DNA of 64,000 nt. Origin: Chitinophaga sp. (GTDB taxonomy: Bacteria; Bacteroidota; Bacteroidia; Chitinophagales; Chitinophagaceae). A model generated the notes under the pieces. It searched no databases, had not been told where the DNA came from, and saw nothing but the letters and a program-made list of their open reading frames with translations. The DNA lies in NCBI RefSeq assembly GCF_017745275.1, contig NZ_JAGHZS010000007.1, positions 767,216-831,215 of the forward strand, read 5' to 3'. Below, piece after piece: positions 15,503 to 24,636 of the stretch (position 1 is its first letter; every line of letters starts with the position of its first letter). Made by a program: the position numbers and the translations under genes.

Positions 15503-17488
15503 ATGAAATATTTATTCGGTAGCATTATGCTGTGCCTGTTAGCAACCGGCTTAAAAGCCCAGTCGATATTTTACGATGCCTTGTACATAAAACAATATTG
15601 TCTTAGCAAGGACGGACACTTCGAATCAGCCCCGCAGTTGTTTAAAGTACTGAAAGACTACTACCCTGCCGGCGCTAATATCGACAGAGAGATTGGCAAC
15701 AACCCCTTCTTCAAACCCTATGTAACGGACGCTATTGCCGCCAGTGGCGGTGGAGGAACAGTGCCGTTTGTAGCCAAAACCCTTTCCGCCATCGGGGGCC
15801 TCGACGTAACCACCTTTGCCAACGCCATCGCAGACCTGATGATAGACCGGGCCAAACAGGAATTAACCATTGCCTTCTTTAACCGGTTTAAAAAATTCGC
15901 GGAAGAAAACCCGGAATTCAAAATACTGTTTCCCAAAACAACCAGCAACCTGGGCAACCTGCTGGCACAAGCCTATCCACAAATGCTGCCGGCACTGCAC
16001 ACCGGCTTCTTCGACGACCTTAAACAACTCACCTTTCGCTTAGACGATGTATTGGAATTGCCACGATACCAGGCCCTGTTAGCGAACTTCCCGGAAGTGA
16101 GAATCGCCATCCGTTCCATCAGGATGGTACATGAACTGGAAAATGGTACGTCTACCGCCGCAGATTTCATCCGCGACCTGGCTGCTCTGCAGGAATGGAA
16201 ACAAAACGGCAGCAACGGATTTAAAAACATGGGCACCACCATCCGTTTTGCAGCCATCTTTTCAGAAGGACTCCGGTATGAATACAACACCAGGATCTGG
16301 GTATCCGGGAAAGATATTAAAACACTGCTGACCGACGAAGCATTTGCCCGCATCTTTATGGGACTCGTTTACCAGAGAGTACTATTACAGGACCTGAATT
16401 ACTATTTCGGAAAAGATGCGACCGCCACATCGCTGACCAGCATCCTGGCTACACAGGCCGATAACATCCTGCTGTTTCAAAATAAACTGAGCGAATTCGT
16501 TAACCTGGCAGAGAAAGTACAGGCAGGCTATGACGAGATAGCCACCAAACAGGCCAACCATGAAAATGTAAGTAATGAAGATATCTATCACTACATCAAC
16601 ATTTCTATTGATATAGCAGATTATGCATTCAGTATCGTAAAAATATTCAATGAAGACCTGGTAGCTGATAATTATCTCACCGTAGTAAGAAAATCAAATG
16701 CGCTGTACAAAGATATTTACAGCAGTCAATATACGCAGGCCGTAAATGATGCTGTAGATATTCTTACGGAGGTACATGATCTCACCAATCAAAACAGCCA
16801 TCCGGCACAAGGGATAACAGACGATACGAAAAAGACGAAGCTCGACAACCTCCTCACCTTTGCACAGAAAGTAAAACCTTACGCACTCTTCATGGCGAAT
16901 ATGGTAGAAGCCAAAGATGAAGACCAGGTAAAAGCAGCATTGGAAAACGTGATCCTCCCGGTAGGCAGTTCTTCTATCAAAAAATATACACAGTGTAATG
17001 TGTCTGTACAAACCTACCTCGGAGCCTTCTTTAATACCTCCGGTACCAACAGTGCTACCGGCGGCACCTGGTCCGATAAATTTGGCGTCACAGCGCCCAT
17101 CGGGATCTCCTGGACACCCGGATGGCTGAGTTGGGGAAGAGGCGGCGCAGTAAGCCTGTTTGGAGCCTTATTTGACCTGGGCGCTGTCGTTGACTATAAA
17201 CTGGAAAGATCACATGATGCCACCAGTACAGATCCCAACGCCACCGTCATTAATAAAAATTATAAGATTGAACTGGGACAAATATTTTCGCCCGGCGTAT
17301 TTGCCGTATATGGTGTAGGCGCTAATCTGCCGCTATCACTGGGCTTTGGCGCGCAGTATGGCCCTGGTCTGTCTAAGATAGATGCCGGTAATAATACTGT
17401 GCTGACAAATCCTTCCTGGCGATGGAATATCTTCCTGGCGGTAGACCTCCCTTTTTTCAATCTCTATAACAAGCCTAAACATAAATAA
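15503..17488 (+). CDS. Large exported protein of unknown function
   Basis: About 661 residues from the ATG at 15503; an upstream start at 15479 would overlap the protease gene and precede the signal peptide. The signal peptide is MKYLFGSIMLCLLATGLKAQ. The body is largely helical. The last 120 residues are glycine- and aromatic-rich with alternating hydrophobic residues (FSPGVFAVYGVGANLPLSLG, WRWNIFLAVDLPFFNLY), as in outer-membrane beta-strands. An outer-membrane or periplasmic location is likely. I recognise no family. It belongs to the operon by spacing (4 bases after the protease). Confidence 0.65.
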   Translation: MKYLFGSIMLCLLATGLKAQSIFYDALYIKQYCLSKDGHFESAPQLFKVLKDYYPAGANIDREIGNNPFFKPYVTDAIAASGGGGTVPFVAKTLSAIGGLDVTTFANAIADLMIDRAKQELTIAFFNRFKKFAEENPEFKILFPKTTSNLGNLLAQAYPQMLPALHTGFFDDLKQLTFRLDDVLELPRYQALLANFPEVRIAIRSIRMVHELENGTSTAADFIRDLAALQEWKQNGSNGFKNMGTTIRFAAIFSEGLRYEYNTRIWVSGKDIKTLLTDEAFARIFMGLVYQRVLLQDLNYYFGKDATATSLTSILATQADNILLFQNKLSEFVNLAEKVQAGYDEIATKQANHENVSNEDIYHYINISIDIADYAFSIVKIFNEDLVADNYLTVVRKSNALYKDIYSSQYTQAVNDAVDILTEVHDLTNQNSHPAQGITDDTKKTKLDNLLTFAQKVKPYALFMANMVEAKDEDQVKAALENVILPVGSSSIKKYTQCNVSVQTYLGAFFNTSGTNSATGGTWSDKFGVTAPIGISWTPGWLSWGRGGAVSLFGALFDLGAVVDYKLERSHDATSTDPNATVINKNYKIELGQIFSPGVFAVYGVGANLPLSLGFGAQYGPGLSKIDAGNNTVLTNPSWRWNIFLAVDLPFFNLYNKPKHK

Positions 17489-17503
17489 ACAGCCGGCAGA
17501 TCT

Positions 17504-19192
17504 ATGAAATACATTGTCATTGTGCTACATGGATATACCTGCAAGCCAGCCATGTATGAATCTGTAAAGAAGGTGGTCGCCGGGGCCTGGCCCGGCGCCA
17601 CTGTGCTTATTCCCGCATTGAAAATGCACACCTTCTCTATGGCGGATCCCGATGAGCTGGTGCTGGATGCACTCAGGCGGCTGGATGCAGCCTGGGAGGA
17701 AGCGCTATCGCAGCATGCAGAAGGAGCTGAACTGCCTAAAATAGTGATCATTGGTCATAGTACCGGTGCATTGCTCGCAAGAAAGCTATTCGTAGTAGCC
17801 TGTGGCGAAAATGACACGGCACCCTTTGAAAAAAAATATCCCCGTAATATGCCGCCGAAGCCCTGGGCATCCCGTGTAGATCGTATCATTTTACTGGCGG
17901 GCTTAAACCGGGGCTGGACGCTGAATGAACACCTCTATACCAAAACTGCACTATTGATGAGGATTGGGATGTTTGCAGGTGGCTTCCTGCAGTTTTTGGG
18001 ATACCGACCATTAGTGTTCAAAACGAGAAGAGGCGCCCCGTTTGTTACACAACTACGTATACAATGGCTCACCATGCTGAAGCAGGCAGCAAATAAACAT
18101 CTGGGCAATGTAACGGTGATACAACTGCTGGGTACAAAAGATGACATCATTCCCCCGGAAGACAGCGTTGATATGATCACCGGCGGTAATTTTATTTACC
18201 TCGAAGTACCGGATTCTGATCATATGACGGTGCTCAAAATGACAGGGAATGCTGCGGGTGCCGTACGCGGAACGATATTACACCGTGCACTAACAGCATC
18301 ACCGGAAGTACTGAAGGATTACCAGGTACAACCTACTGATCCCAATTATCTGAAAGTGGACCCAGATGTAACGGATGTGGTGTTTGTAGTGCACGGTATC
18401 CGGGATACCGGCTACTGGACACAGAAAGTAGCGCGCAGGGTGAAGGCCGAAGGCGACAAACTGGAGCAGCGCAAGTTTGCTACGGAAACATCTACCTATG
18501 GCTATTTTCCTATGCTCTCTTTCCTGTTATCATTTGCCCGAAGGGAAAAAGTAGAATGGTTTATGGACCAATACACGGAGAACATGAGCCTGTATCCCAA
18601 TGCCCGCTTCTCTTTTATGGGACATAGCAATGGTACCTATCTGCTTTTCAGAGCCATGAAAGAATATCCTGCGTGCCGGTTTAAACATGTGGTATTTGCC
18701 GGTAGCGTGGTGCCTTCCAGTTTTAACGTGAAGGAACTGATCCGGCAAAACAGGATCGGGAAGTTTTACAACATGGTAGCCACCAACGATTGGGTGGTAG
18801 CTACTTTCCCTAAATCATTCCAAAGCCTGCGCCTGCAGGATATTGGCGGCGGCGGATTCGATGGATTTAGTGATCAGCTGGACGAGCCCTATCAATTGAA
18901 ATTTGTACCGGGCTCTCATGGCGCTGCTACAGAGGAAATTTACTGGGACAACATCGCAGATTTCATTATACACGGGAAATTTGATGACTCCATCAATACG
19001 ATGGCCGTTCCCGAAAGACCGCTACTAATGAAGTGGCTTGGAGCCCTCGCTCCTTTTCCTTTTATTTTACTGCTGCTGATCCTGATCGCGATAGGCACGC
19101 TTATCTGGTTTATGTCGCCTTCCCCGCACCTCACAGCAGCGCTGTATGTGGTATACTTTTTTGTGCTTTGGAAGTTTGTTACACAATTTTAA
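17504..19192 (+). CDS. Tandem alpha/beta-hydrolase with C-terminal membrane anchor
   Basis: 562 residues containing two alpha/beta-hydrolase domains. Domain 1 (about 1-265) has IVIVLHGY, nucleophile motif GHSTG (Ser86), an acidic KDD (213-214) and His240 in PDSDHMT. Domain 2 (about 288-490) has VVFVVHGI, GHSNG (Ser375), Asp429 in TNDW and His472 in GSHGA. Two hydrophobic helices close the protein at about 517-536 and 543-560. Both triads look intact, so it is probably a membrane-anchored lipase or esterase. No signal peptide is present, so the hydrolase domains should face the cytoplasm. It is the last gene of the operon. Confidence 0.8.
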   Translation: MKYIVIVLHGYTCKPAMYESVKKVVAGAWPGATVLIPALKMHTFSMADPDELVLDALRRLDAAWEEALSQHAEGAELPKIVIIGHSTGALLARKLFVVACGENDTAPFEKKYPRNMPPKPWASRVDRIILLAGLNRGWTLNEHLYTKTALLMRIGMFAGGFLQFLGYRPLVFKTRRGAPFVTQLRIQWLTMLKQAANKHLGNVTVIQLLGTKDDIIPPEDSVDMITGGNFIYLEVPDSDHMTVLKMTGNAAGAVRGTILHRALTASPEVLKDYQVQPTDPNYLKVDPDVTDVVFVVHGIRDTGYWTQKVARRVKAEGDKLEQRKFATETSTYGYFPMLSFLLSFARREKVEWFMDQYTENMSLYPNARFSFMGHSNGTYLLFRAMKEYPACRFKHVVFAGSVVPSSFNVKELIRQNRIGKFYNMVATNDWVVATFPKSFQSLRLQDIGGGGFDGFSDQLDEPYQLKFVPGSHGAATEEIYWDNIADFIIHGKFDDSINTMAVPERPLLMKWLGALAPFPFILLLLILIAIGTLIWFMSPSPHLTAALYVVYFFVLWKFVTQF

Positions 19193-19272
19193 TTTTCCGG
19201 GAGATAAAAAACAACAACACTAATGCTGAAAAACGCAACCTGGGACGAAGATCTTTTTTGAAACAATTGACA

Positions 19273-19280
19273 TAAATTTG
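19273..19280 (+). promoter_or_regulatory. -7 promoter element
   Basis: TAAATTTG matches the Bacteroidota -7 consensus and lies 34 bases before the glycosyltransferase ATG. No well-placed -33 TTG accompanies it. Confidence 0.45.
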
Positions 19281-19314
19281 AAAAAGATATCTCGTTCATC
19301 CAGGAATATAAAAT

Positions 19315-20514
19315 ATGCCCACTTACGTTTTCTTCAATGTTTCAGCATATGGCCATGTGAACCCAACGCTTCCTATCGTTACAGCGCTCTGCAAACGTGG
19401 GCATACGGTGTATTATTTCATCGGCGAATCTTTTGCGGACACCGTGCAGCAAGCAGGTGCCATACCGGTTATATTCTCTGAAATGCCACGATCTCAACAC
19501 GCAACGCCCCCGGGGGATAAAGAGATTGCGTTGCTGCCGCTTTTAATGGCACGTGAATCACCACGCGTAGTGCCGGAAATAGTAGATAAGTTGAAAAGCA
19601 TACGCCCTGACCGCATTATATTTAACACCATGCTGCTTGCCCCCAGGCTCGCCGCACGGATATTGCAAATACCTGCGATCGGCTTCCGGCCGTTTCATAG
19701 TCCCAGGCGACCGTCAAAGGATGTGGAACTTAATGCTGACCCCTGGGTTAAACAACTGGCAGATGCAGCCAACCAGGCGATTAAAGCCATCACCACCTCC
19801 TACAGCCTTCCTGATCTTACCCTTCGGGAGGTGTTTGCAGCAGTACCCGGGCTAACATTGGTATTTCTGCCCAAATCATTCCAGGTGGATGCCGCACAAT
19901 TCGACGAACGTTTCCTCTTTGTTGGGCCGTCTTTCACAGCGCCACCGCCAATCCCATGGCCCGTAGCCGAAAACAGCGAATCACCGGCAGCCAGGGTTTA
20001 CATTTCGTTGGGTACCTTACGGAATAATGACCCAGATTTTTACCGTATGTGTTTTGCTGCATTCCCGGCACCCGACTGGAGTGTAGTCATGTCCGTTGGA
20101 AATCAGATCGACCTGCAGGCACTGGAACCCATTCCTGGTAATTTTGTGGTAAGGCGTTCCGTTCCTCAAACCGCAATACTTCCCCATACAGATATTTTTG
20201 TGACGCACGGCGGATTGAACAGTACCATGGAAAGCTTGTATTATGGCGTCCCCCTGGTAGTGCTTCCTTCTATAAAAGAACAGGTAACAACAGCAGAACG
20301 CGTAAGGGATTTGCACCTGGGCTTAATTCCTGACCGGGCAAATTTAACTGCTGCAACACTTCGCGAGGCAGCTACAACGGTACTCCAAAGCGAATCTATC
20401 AGGCAGGCCGTATATCACATGAAGGACACTATCCATAGCGCAGGTGGCTATTTACGTGCTACTGATGCCATTATTGCATTCCAGGGAGAAGTCCACCCAA
20501 ACAGCACGCTGTAA
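19315..20514 (+). CDS. MGT/YjiC-type UDP-glycosyltransferase (GT1)
   Basis: 399 residues with the GT-B fold of the macrolide-glycosyltransferase family. The N-terminal acceptor half begins YVFFNVSAYGHVNPTLPIV, with the conserved His of family 1. The donor half carries the nucleotide-sugar signature FVTHGGLNSTMESLYYGVPL. Members attach glucose or related sugars to small hydrophobic acceptors such as antibiotics, flavonoids or sterols and often serve in detoxification. The acceptor cannot be predicted. It is cytoplasmic and may be co-transcribed with the NTF2-like gene 60 bases downstream. Confidence 0.87.
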   Translation: MPTYVFFNVSAYGHVNPTLPIVTALCKRGHTVYYFIGESFADTVQQAGAIPVIFSEMPRSQHATPPGDKEIALLPLLMARESPRVVPEIVDKLKSIRPDRIIFNTMLLAPRLAARILQIPAIGFRPFHSPRRPSKDVELNADPWVKQLADAANQAIKAITTSYSLPDLTLREVFAAVPGLTLVFLPKSFQVDAAQFDERFLFVGPSFTAPPPIPWPVAENSESPAARVYISLGTLRNNDPDFYRMCFAAFPAPDWSVVMSVGNQIDLQALEPIPGNFVVRRSVPQTAILPHTDIFVTHGGLNSTMESLYYGVPLVVLPSIKEQVTTAERVRDLHLGLIPDRANLTAATLREAATTVLQSESIRQAVYHMKDTIHSAGGYLRATDAIIAFQGEVHPNSTL

Positions 20515-20573
20515 ATACCAAATATTCATTTATCGGGTCAACAAAAACAAGTACATTTAAAAAAAGAAAAACC

Positions 20574-20957
20574 ATGGAAACATCAGCAAGTAAAATTGGT
20601 ACAGAAGAAGAAAAACAATTGATTCAGCTTACGCTTAACCATTATCTCGAAGGACGCCCGGTAATAGACGTGGAAAGAATGCGGAAAGCCTTTCACCCGG
20701 ATGCATACATCAGGACCATCATAGATGGCAAACTGGTTCAATGGACACTAACCGCATACCTCGACCTGGTTGCAAAAGCAACCATACAGGAATGCCAGCC
20801 CGAAGTCCTTTCCTATACCTGGGATGGAGACACCGGATCTGCCCAGGTACAGCTAACTTTCGACACCTTCCGGTTTATTGATCGCTTTAACCTGGTAAAG
20901 TTAGACGGGAAATGGCTGATCATGGACAAGGTGTCTTATAGACAAGAATTACAGTAG
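20574..20957 (+). CDS. NTF2-like protein (lumazine-binding-like family)
   Basis: 127 residues. The pattern IQLTLNHYLEGRPVIDVERMRKAFHPDAYI followed by a sheet with FRFIDRFNLVKLDGKWLIMDKV is typical of the NTF2-like putative lumazine-binding family. These are small cone-shaped proteins that bind or convert small ligands. No signal peptide is visible. Its position behind the glycosyltransferase suggests a shared substrate or stress response, but this is only context. Confidence 0.75.
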   Translation: METSASKIGTEEEKQLIQLTLNHYLEGRPVIDVERMRKAFHPDAYIRTIIDGKLVQWTLTAYLDLVAKATIQECQPEVLSYTWDGDTGSAQVQLTFDTFRFIDRFNLVKLDGKWLIMDKVSYRQELQ

Positions 20958-21014
20958 GAGTTAATTGAGTAAGCAGGCATTAAAGCGCCTGCCACAGTTT
21001 TTACTCTTCACCAG

Positions 21015-21062
21015 CTAATGCAAACGCCTTCAAATCGTATGATTTGAAGGCGTTTGCATTAG
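21015..21062. terminator. 22-bp perfect palindrome between convergent genes
   Basis: The 22 bases at 21015-21036 pair without mismatch with 21041-21062 around the loop GTAT. The stem contains AAACGCCTTCAAATC. It lies in the 127-base gap between convergent genes and is most simply a bidirectional terminator, though it has no clean T run and is unusually long. Confidence 0.7.
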
Positions 21063-21084
21063 TGACTCCCCGAATAGCTTTCAC

Positions 21085-22104
21085 TCATAGCGGGTTGGGA
21101 CAAGGAAAATTAGAAGTGATGGAGTAGGTACCACTGGTGGATCCATCACTAAATTCATAATTATAATAGCACGTATACCGGGTACCCACTTTGACGCTGC
21201 CGGTCCATCTTTTCACACCTGTTTCACAAACACCGTTCACTACCTTTCTACCTTCTCCAACGCAAAGTGGCGTTCCATATAAATATTGCAAAGCAACATT
21301 ATCATAGAAATTAAACGTACGTGGCGTAGCACCTGCACAGGCCAGCATCCAGCTATCCGCATCTGCCGTATTGGGCGTACCTGGAATATTTACGGCGCCA
21401 ATATTGTCGGGATCACTCTCAGGATGAGGTCCGGGCTCATTGTATACGCAACTGAAGTCGCGATTCATATAATCCGAATGACGGAAGCCTATGCAATGTC
21501 CTATTTCATGTTGCAGCGTGGCAGTAGTTGTTGCTACATCAGGATTGGGGCCCAATGCCTGTGGGTGGGTATTCAGTAAAATACTGTTGAAGGGATTACC
21601 ATTTGCCGGAAAACCAGAGCTTCCCAATACAATAAAACCATTTGCAGGCCCCTGGTAAAATCCCTCGATATTAATATCTGCAGTGCCTGTAATACGTTGA
21701 AAGGTCATTCGCAAATTGAGTGCATTGTATCTGGCAATCGCCTGATCAGTAGCATCAATATAGGCCTGCCCCAGGTTGCTGACAGAAACCGTAATCACTC
21801 TCGGCAAACCCGTTACCAGGTTATAGGTTCTGAATTGTTCCGTATTGGCAATATGAAGTGTAGTGGAAGAAACAGGTTTCTTTTTCAGGTCTTCCGCTTT
21901 CAGATAAATATCACCTTCTACTAAATAACCATCTTTAAATGCAATTACATTCTTAGTGCTAAATCCTTTTGCTTTAATATCATTCAAAACTTGCTGCGGA
22001 ACAGCTTTATCCTGTTGGGATGATGAGGAACTGCTCTTTTTACAGGATACATAAATTAAACTAACAATTAAAACGGTTAACATTAACGATACAAACGTTT
22101 TCAT
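21085..22104 (-). CDS. HEIGH-motif zinc metallopeptidase lipoprotein (M57-like)
   Basis: 339 residues. A lipoprotein signal (VLIVSLIYVSCKKSSSSSS) predicts attachment at Cys21. The zinc site is TLQHEIGHCIGFRHSDY, which gives the HExxHxxGxxH pattern of the M57 dual-action HEIGH peptidases. The C-terminal 50 residues (CYYNYEFSDGSTSG) look like a small beta-domain with cysteines. The protein should act on the cell surface or in the periplasm. A long terminator follows its stop codon. Regulation is not visible. Confidence 0.85.
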   Translation of the reverse strand: MKTFVSLMLTVLIVSLIYVSCKKSSSSSSQQDKAVPQQVLNDIKAKGFSTKNVIAFKDGYLVEGDIYLKAEDLKKKPVSSTTLHIANTEQFRTYNLVTGLPRVITVSVSNLGQAYIDATDQAIARYNALNLRMTFQRITGTADINIEGFYQGPANGFIVLGSSGFPANGNPFNSILLNTHPQALGPNPDVATTTATLQHEIGHCIGFRHSDYMNRDFSCVYNEPGPHPESDPDNIGAVNIPGTPNTADADSWMLACAGATPRTFNFYDNVALQYLYGTPLCVGEGRKVVNGVCETGVKRWTGSVKVGTRYTCYYNYEFSDGSTSGTYSITSNFPCPNPL

Positions 22105-22486
22105 ACTTTTTTTTTAAAAGGTAATTGGATCCGGGTTACTACGACATGTATTCAGGGAACGTCAACAATAGGGTTAGTAGCGTAAAATTCAGATTCAGTT
22201 GACATTACTAATGTAAATAATTATTCGCAGTTATGTTACAAACGACGAAGGAAACGGGGATGAAATTAAAACATGATAAACTGGCGCGAACAGCGACATA
22301 ATAATACTGAAGATACCAAGTGCTTTGCTCACTTGCAAATCCAGTGCTACGTCAATATCCGCTGTAAATGAAGTGGTGTTTCACAATCGGTGTTACAGCC
22401 ATTGGCAGTGTATTTATACGAAACCCCATTTGTACAACTTCCGGCTTTCCCCTACTTTCGGGCTGGAATAATTTTATAAATATACT
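22105..22486. other. Divergent intergenic region
   Basis: This gap separates the metallopeptidase (reverse) from a small forward gene and must hold both promoters. No perfect TAnnTTTG element is visible. There is no sign of a structured RNA or of a further ORF. Confidence 0.3.
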
Positions 22487-22735
22487 ATGGAACTGACAGA
22501 CGAAAAATTATCAGAAGCTTTAAAAAAGTTTATCGCACAAGGTAACTGCTTTACAACAGTGGTGCGGGACATTTTAACAGACTATAAAAATTCAGGTGGA
22601 CTAAAAGAAACAGCGCAACAAATATTAATGCAACTCAAAAACGACTACCCCCATAATGAAGCTGTTCATGACTGCATTGACGATATTCTTGACATGATAA
22701 CCGGCTGGTGCCAGCCCGGAATGCGGGTTTGGTAA
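22487..22735 (+). CDS. Small conserved hypothetical protein
   Basis: 82 residues, acidic and helical, ending in GWCQPGMRVW. Small Bacteroidota proteins with similar C-termini are familiar to me but have no known role. There is no signal peptide. It converges with the LytTR regulator gene 9 bases away. Confidence 0.55.
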   Translation: MELTDEKLSEALKKFIAQGNCFTTVVRDILTDYKNSGGLKETAQQILMQLKNDYPHNEAVHDCIDDILDMITGWCQPGMRVW

Positions 22736-22744
22736 AGCGGAGTA

Positions 22745-23452
22745 TTAAAGTCCCAGTTTTTTCAACATGGTTTCCCTGTAATTGTTGCCAATAGGTATTT
22801 CATTCTTTTCAATAAAGACCCTGTTGCCTTCAATATAACTGATTTGCGATTTATTAATAATAAACGACCGGTGAACCCTTATGAAGGAGGCTGCAGGCAG
22901 TAATTCTTCCAGGTTTGAAAATGGCATGTTGGGCAAAAAACGGCCAGATCTTGTAACAAGGGTACTGTAGTTGCCGCTGGCCTCAGCATATAAGATTTCT
23001 TCATACCGGATCCTGAATATTTTCCCCTCCGCTTTGATAAAGATATAATCTGTGTCAGTAGCAGTACTTGAGAGGTTCATGCCATTACGCGCATTCATTT
23101 GACTTAAAACGCGGTCTACAGCGATCAGAAAACGTTCAAATGAAAACGGCTTTAATAGATAGTCGCTAACGGCCAGCTCGAAAGCTTTGACAGCATATTC
23201 TGTATAGGCCGTTGTGAAAACGATGAATGGTGGATTCTTCAAGGTCTCCAGAAAGCGAAGTCCATCCAGCTGCGGCATTTCTATATCGAGGAAAATAAGA
23301 TCTACGGAGTTATTTTGTAAAAAGGTCCAGGCATCGATGGCATTTTCCATGATACCCTTTACCTGTAAATTAGGTATCTGGCCACAGTAATTGACAAGTA
23401 TATCCCTGGCAATTGGCTCATCTTCTACAATCAGACATTCAATAACGCTCAT
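22745..23452 (-). CDS. LytTR-family response regulator
   Basis: 235 residues. The receiver domain (1-120) has the acidic pair ED at 10-11, phosphoacceptor Asp56 in LIFLDIEMP and Lys in LLKPFSF. The LytTR DNA-binding domain occupies about 135-235 (FIRVHRSFIINKSQISYIEG). It partners the sensor kinase whose stop codon overlaps its ATG by 4 bases (23449-23452). The likely target is the divergently encoded ABC transporter. Confidence 0.92.
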   Translation of the reverse strand: MSVIECLIVEDEPIARDILVNYCGQIPNLQVKGIMENAIDAWTFLQNNSVDLIFLDIEMPQLDGLRFLETLKNPPFIVFTTAYTEYAVKAFELAVSDYLLKPFSFERFLIAVDRVLSQMNARNGMNLSSTATDTDYIFIKAEGKIFRIRYEEILYAEASGNYSTLVTRSGRFLPNMPFSNLEELLPAASFIRVHRSFIINKSQISYIEGNRVFIEKNEIPIGNNYRETMLKKLGL

Positions 23453-24480
23453 CTTGTTTTAAGTTTAAGTTTTACATGATAATAATTATCGGCTGTATAT
23501 TGCTCTAACTGGTAATCCTTGCCAAACAAGCCGTCGAGGCGTTTGATGGTAGCAGAAAGGCCGATCCCTGACGATGCAGACCGTTCGTTGGGAAACAGGT
23601 CATTGCCGATGGAATTAGATATGGAGAAGTGTAGGTACGCATCGGTTATGTTTGCCGAGATGTTAATGACGATGTCGTTATGGATCGTTTTTTTTGAATG
23701 TTTGACTGCATTCTCCACAAAAGTGATCAGGATCATCGGTGGAATACGTAGCTGTTCCGCATCTACCCGGGAGATGTTCTCAGTAATCCGCATTTTCTTT
23801 CCCAGCCTTATCTGCTCAAATTCAATATAACACATGATATAATTCAGTTCATCTCTTAAAAGAACATATGGCTGGCTGGTTTCATAAAGTGAATACCGGA
23901 GCAGGTTAGACAGCTTCAGCAACAGGTCGGGCAGTTTTTCATGTTCAGAAAGGGACAGCCCATACAAATTATTCAATGTATTGAAAAGAAAATGCGGTCG
24001 CAACTGGGATAATAATAAGCTTAATTCGCTTTCTTTTTGTCGTTGCGCTGTTTCTGCTGCATTAATTCTTTGAACGATTGTTGCCCTGGTAAAAGTGAGA
24101 AATATGCCAAGAATAATCAGGCCCAGGGCGATAGGAAAATTGAAAGTCAGGTAAAGGCGCAATGACCTGGGCGGTCCAATTTTCAGATACTGGTTGCCGG
24201 CTATGGCCAAAGCTGTCATGGCAATTGCGATCAAGAACACCTGCAAAAAGAATGGAATAAATTGATTATCTGACAGCAATTTCCTTGCGCACCATCTGCC
24301 CAAATAAATACATAAGAGGTCAAAGAAGCCTATAGATACTGCATTAAAGACCAGCTTCGAAGGCTGGCCTGTAGATAGCAGCATGATGAAAAAAAAGAGA
24401 AAAAAGGAGGTGCAGAAGGTGATATGAGTAGCTGACCTGCTTTCGAATAGCCTTGTTATAATTCTTTGGATCTGGTTCAT
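23449..24480 (-). CDS. LytS/YehU-type sensor histidine kinase
   Basis: About 343 residues from the ATG at 24480; the frame can be extended to 24564 but the extra residues lie where the promoter is expected. Four to five hydrophobic segments fill residues 15-135. The kinase core has the His_kinase motif LRPHFLFNTLNNLYGLS with His near 163, and the ATP-binding N-box FVENAVKHS. There is no HAMP or periplasmic sensor loop, so the signal is probably detected within the membrane. Such kinases often sense envelope stress or peptide antibiotics through a neighbouring ABC transporter. Confidence 0.9.
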   Translation of the reverse strand: MNQIQRIITRLFESRSATHITFCTSFFLFFFIMLLSTGQPSKLVFNAVSIGFFDLLCIYLGRWCARKLLSDNQFIPFFLQVFLIAIAMTALAIAGNQYLKIGPPRSLRLYLTFNFPIALGLIILGIFLTFTRATIVQRINAAETAQRQKESELSLLLSQLRPHFLFNTLNNLYGLSLSEHEKLPDLLLKLSNLLRYSLYETSQPYVLLRDELNYIMCYIEFEQIRLGKKMRITENISRVDAEQLRIPPMILITFVENAVKHSKKTIHNDIVINISANITDAYLHFSISNSIGNDLFPNERSASSGIGLSATIKRLDGLFGKDYQLEQYTADNYYHVKLKLKTR

Positions 24481-24636
24481 GAATGCTGAAAAAATACAAA
24501 GCAGATGAAAAAACAGCAAACCCCACGTTGTAATTTTTGACCTTAAAAAAAATAAGTTCAACACAAATTTGGCTGAGTTGAACAGAATTATTTCCTGGAA
24601 ATGGAGGTTTGCATTTCTTTGGCTAAAATTAGAATA

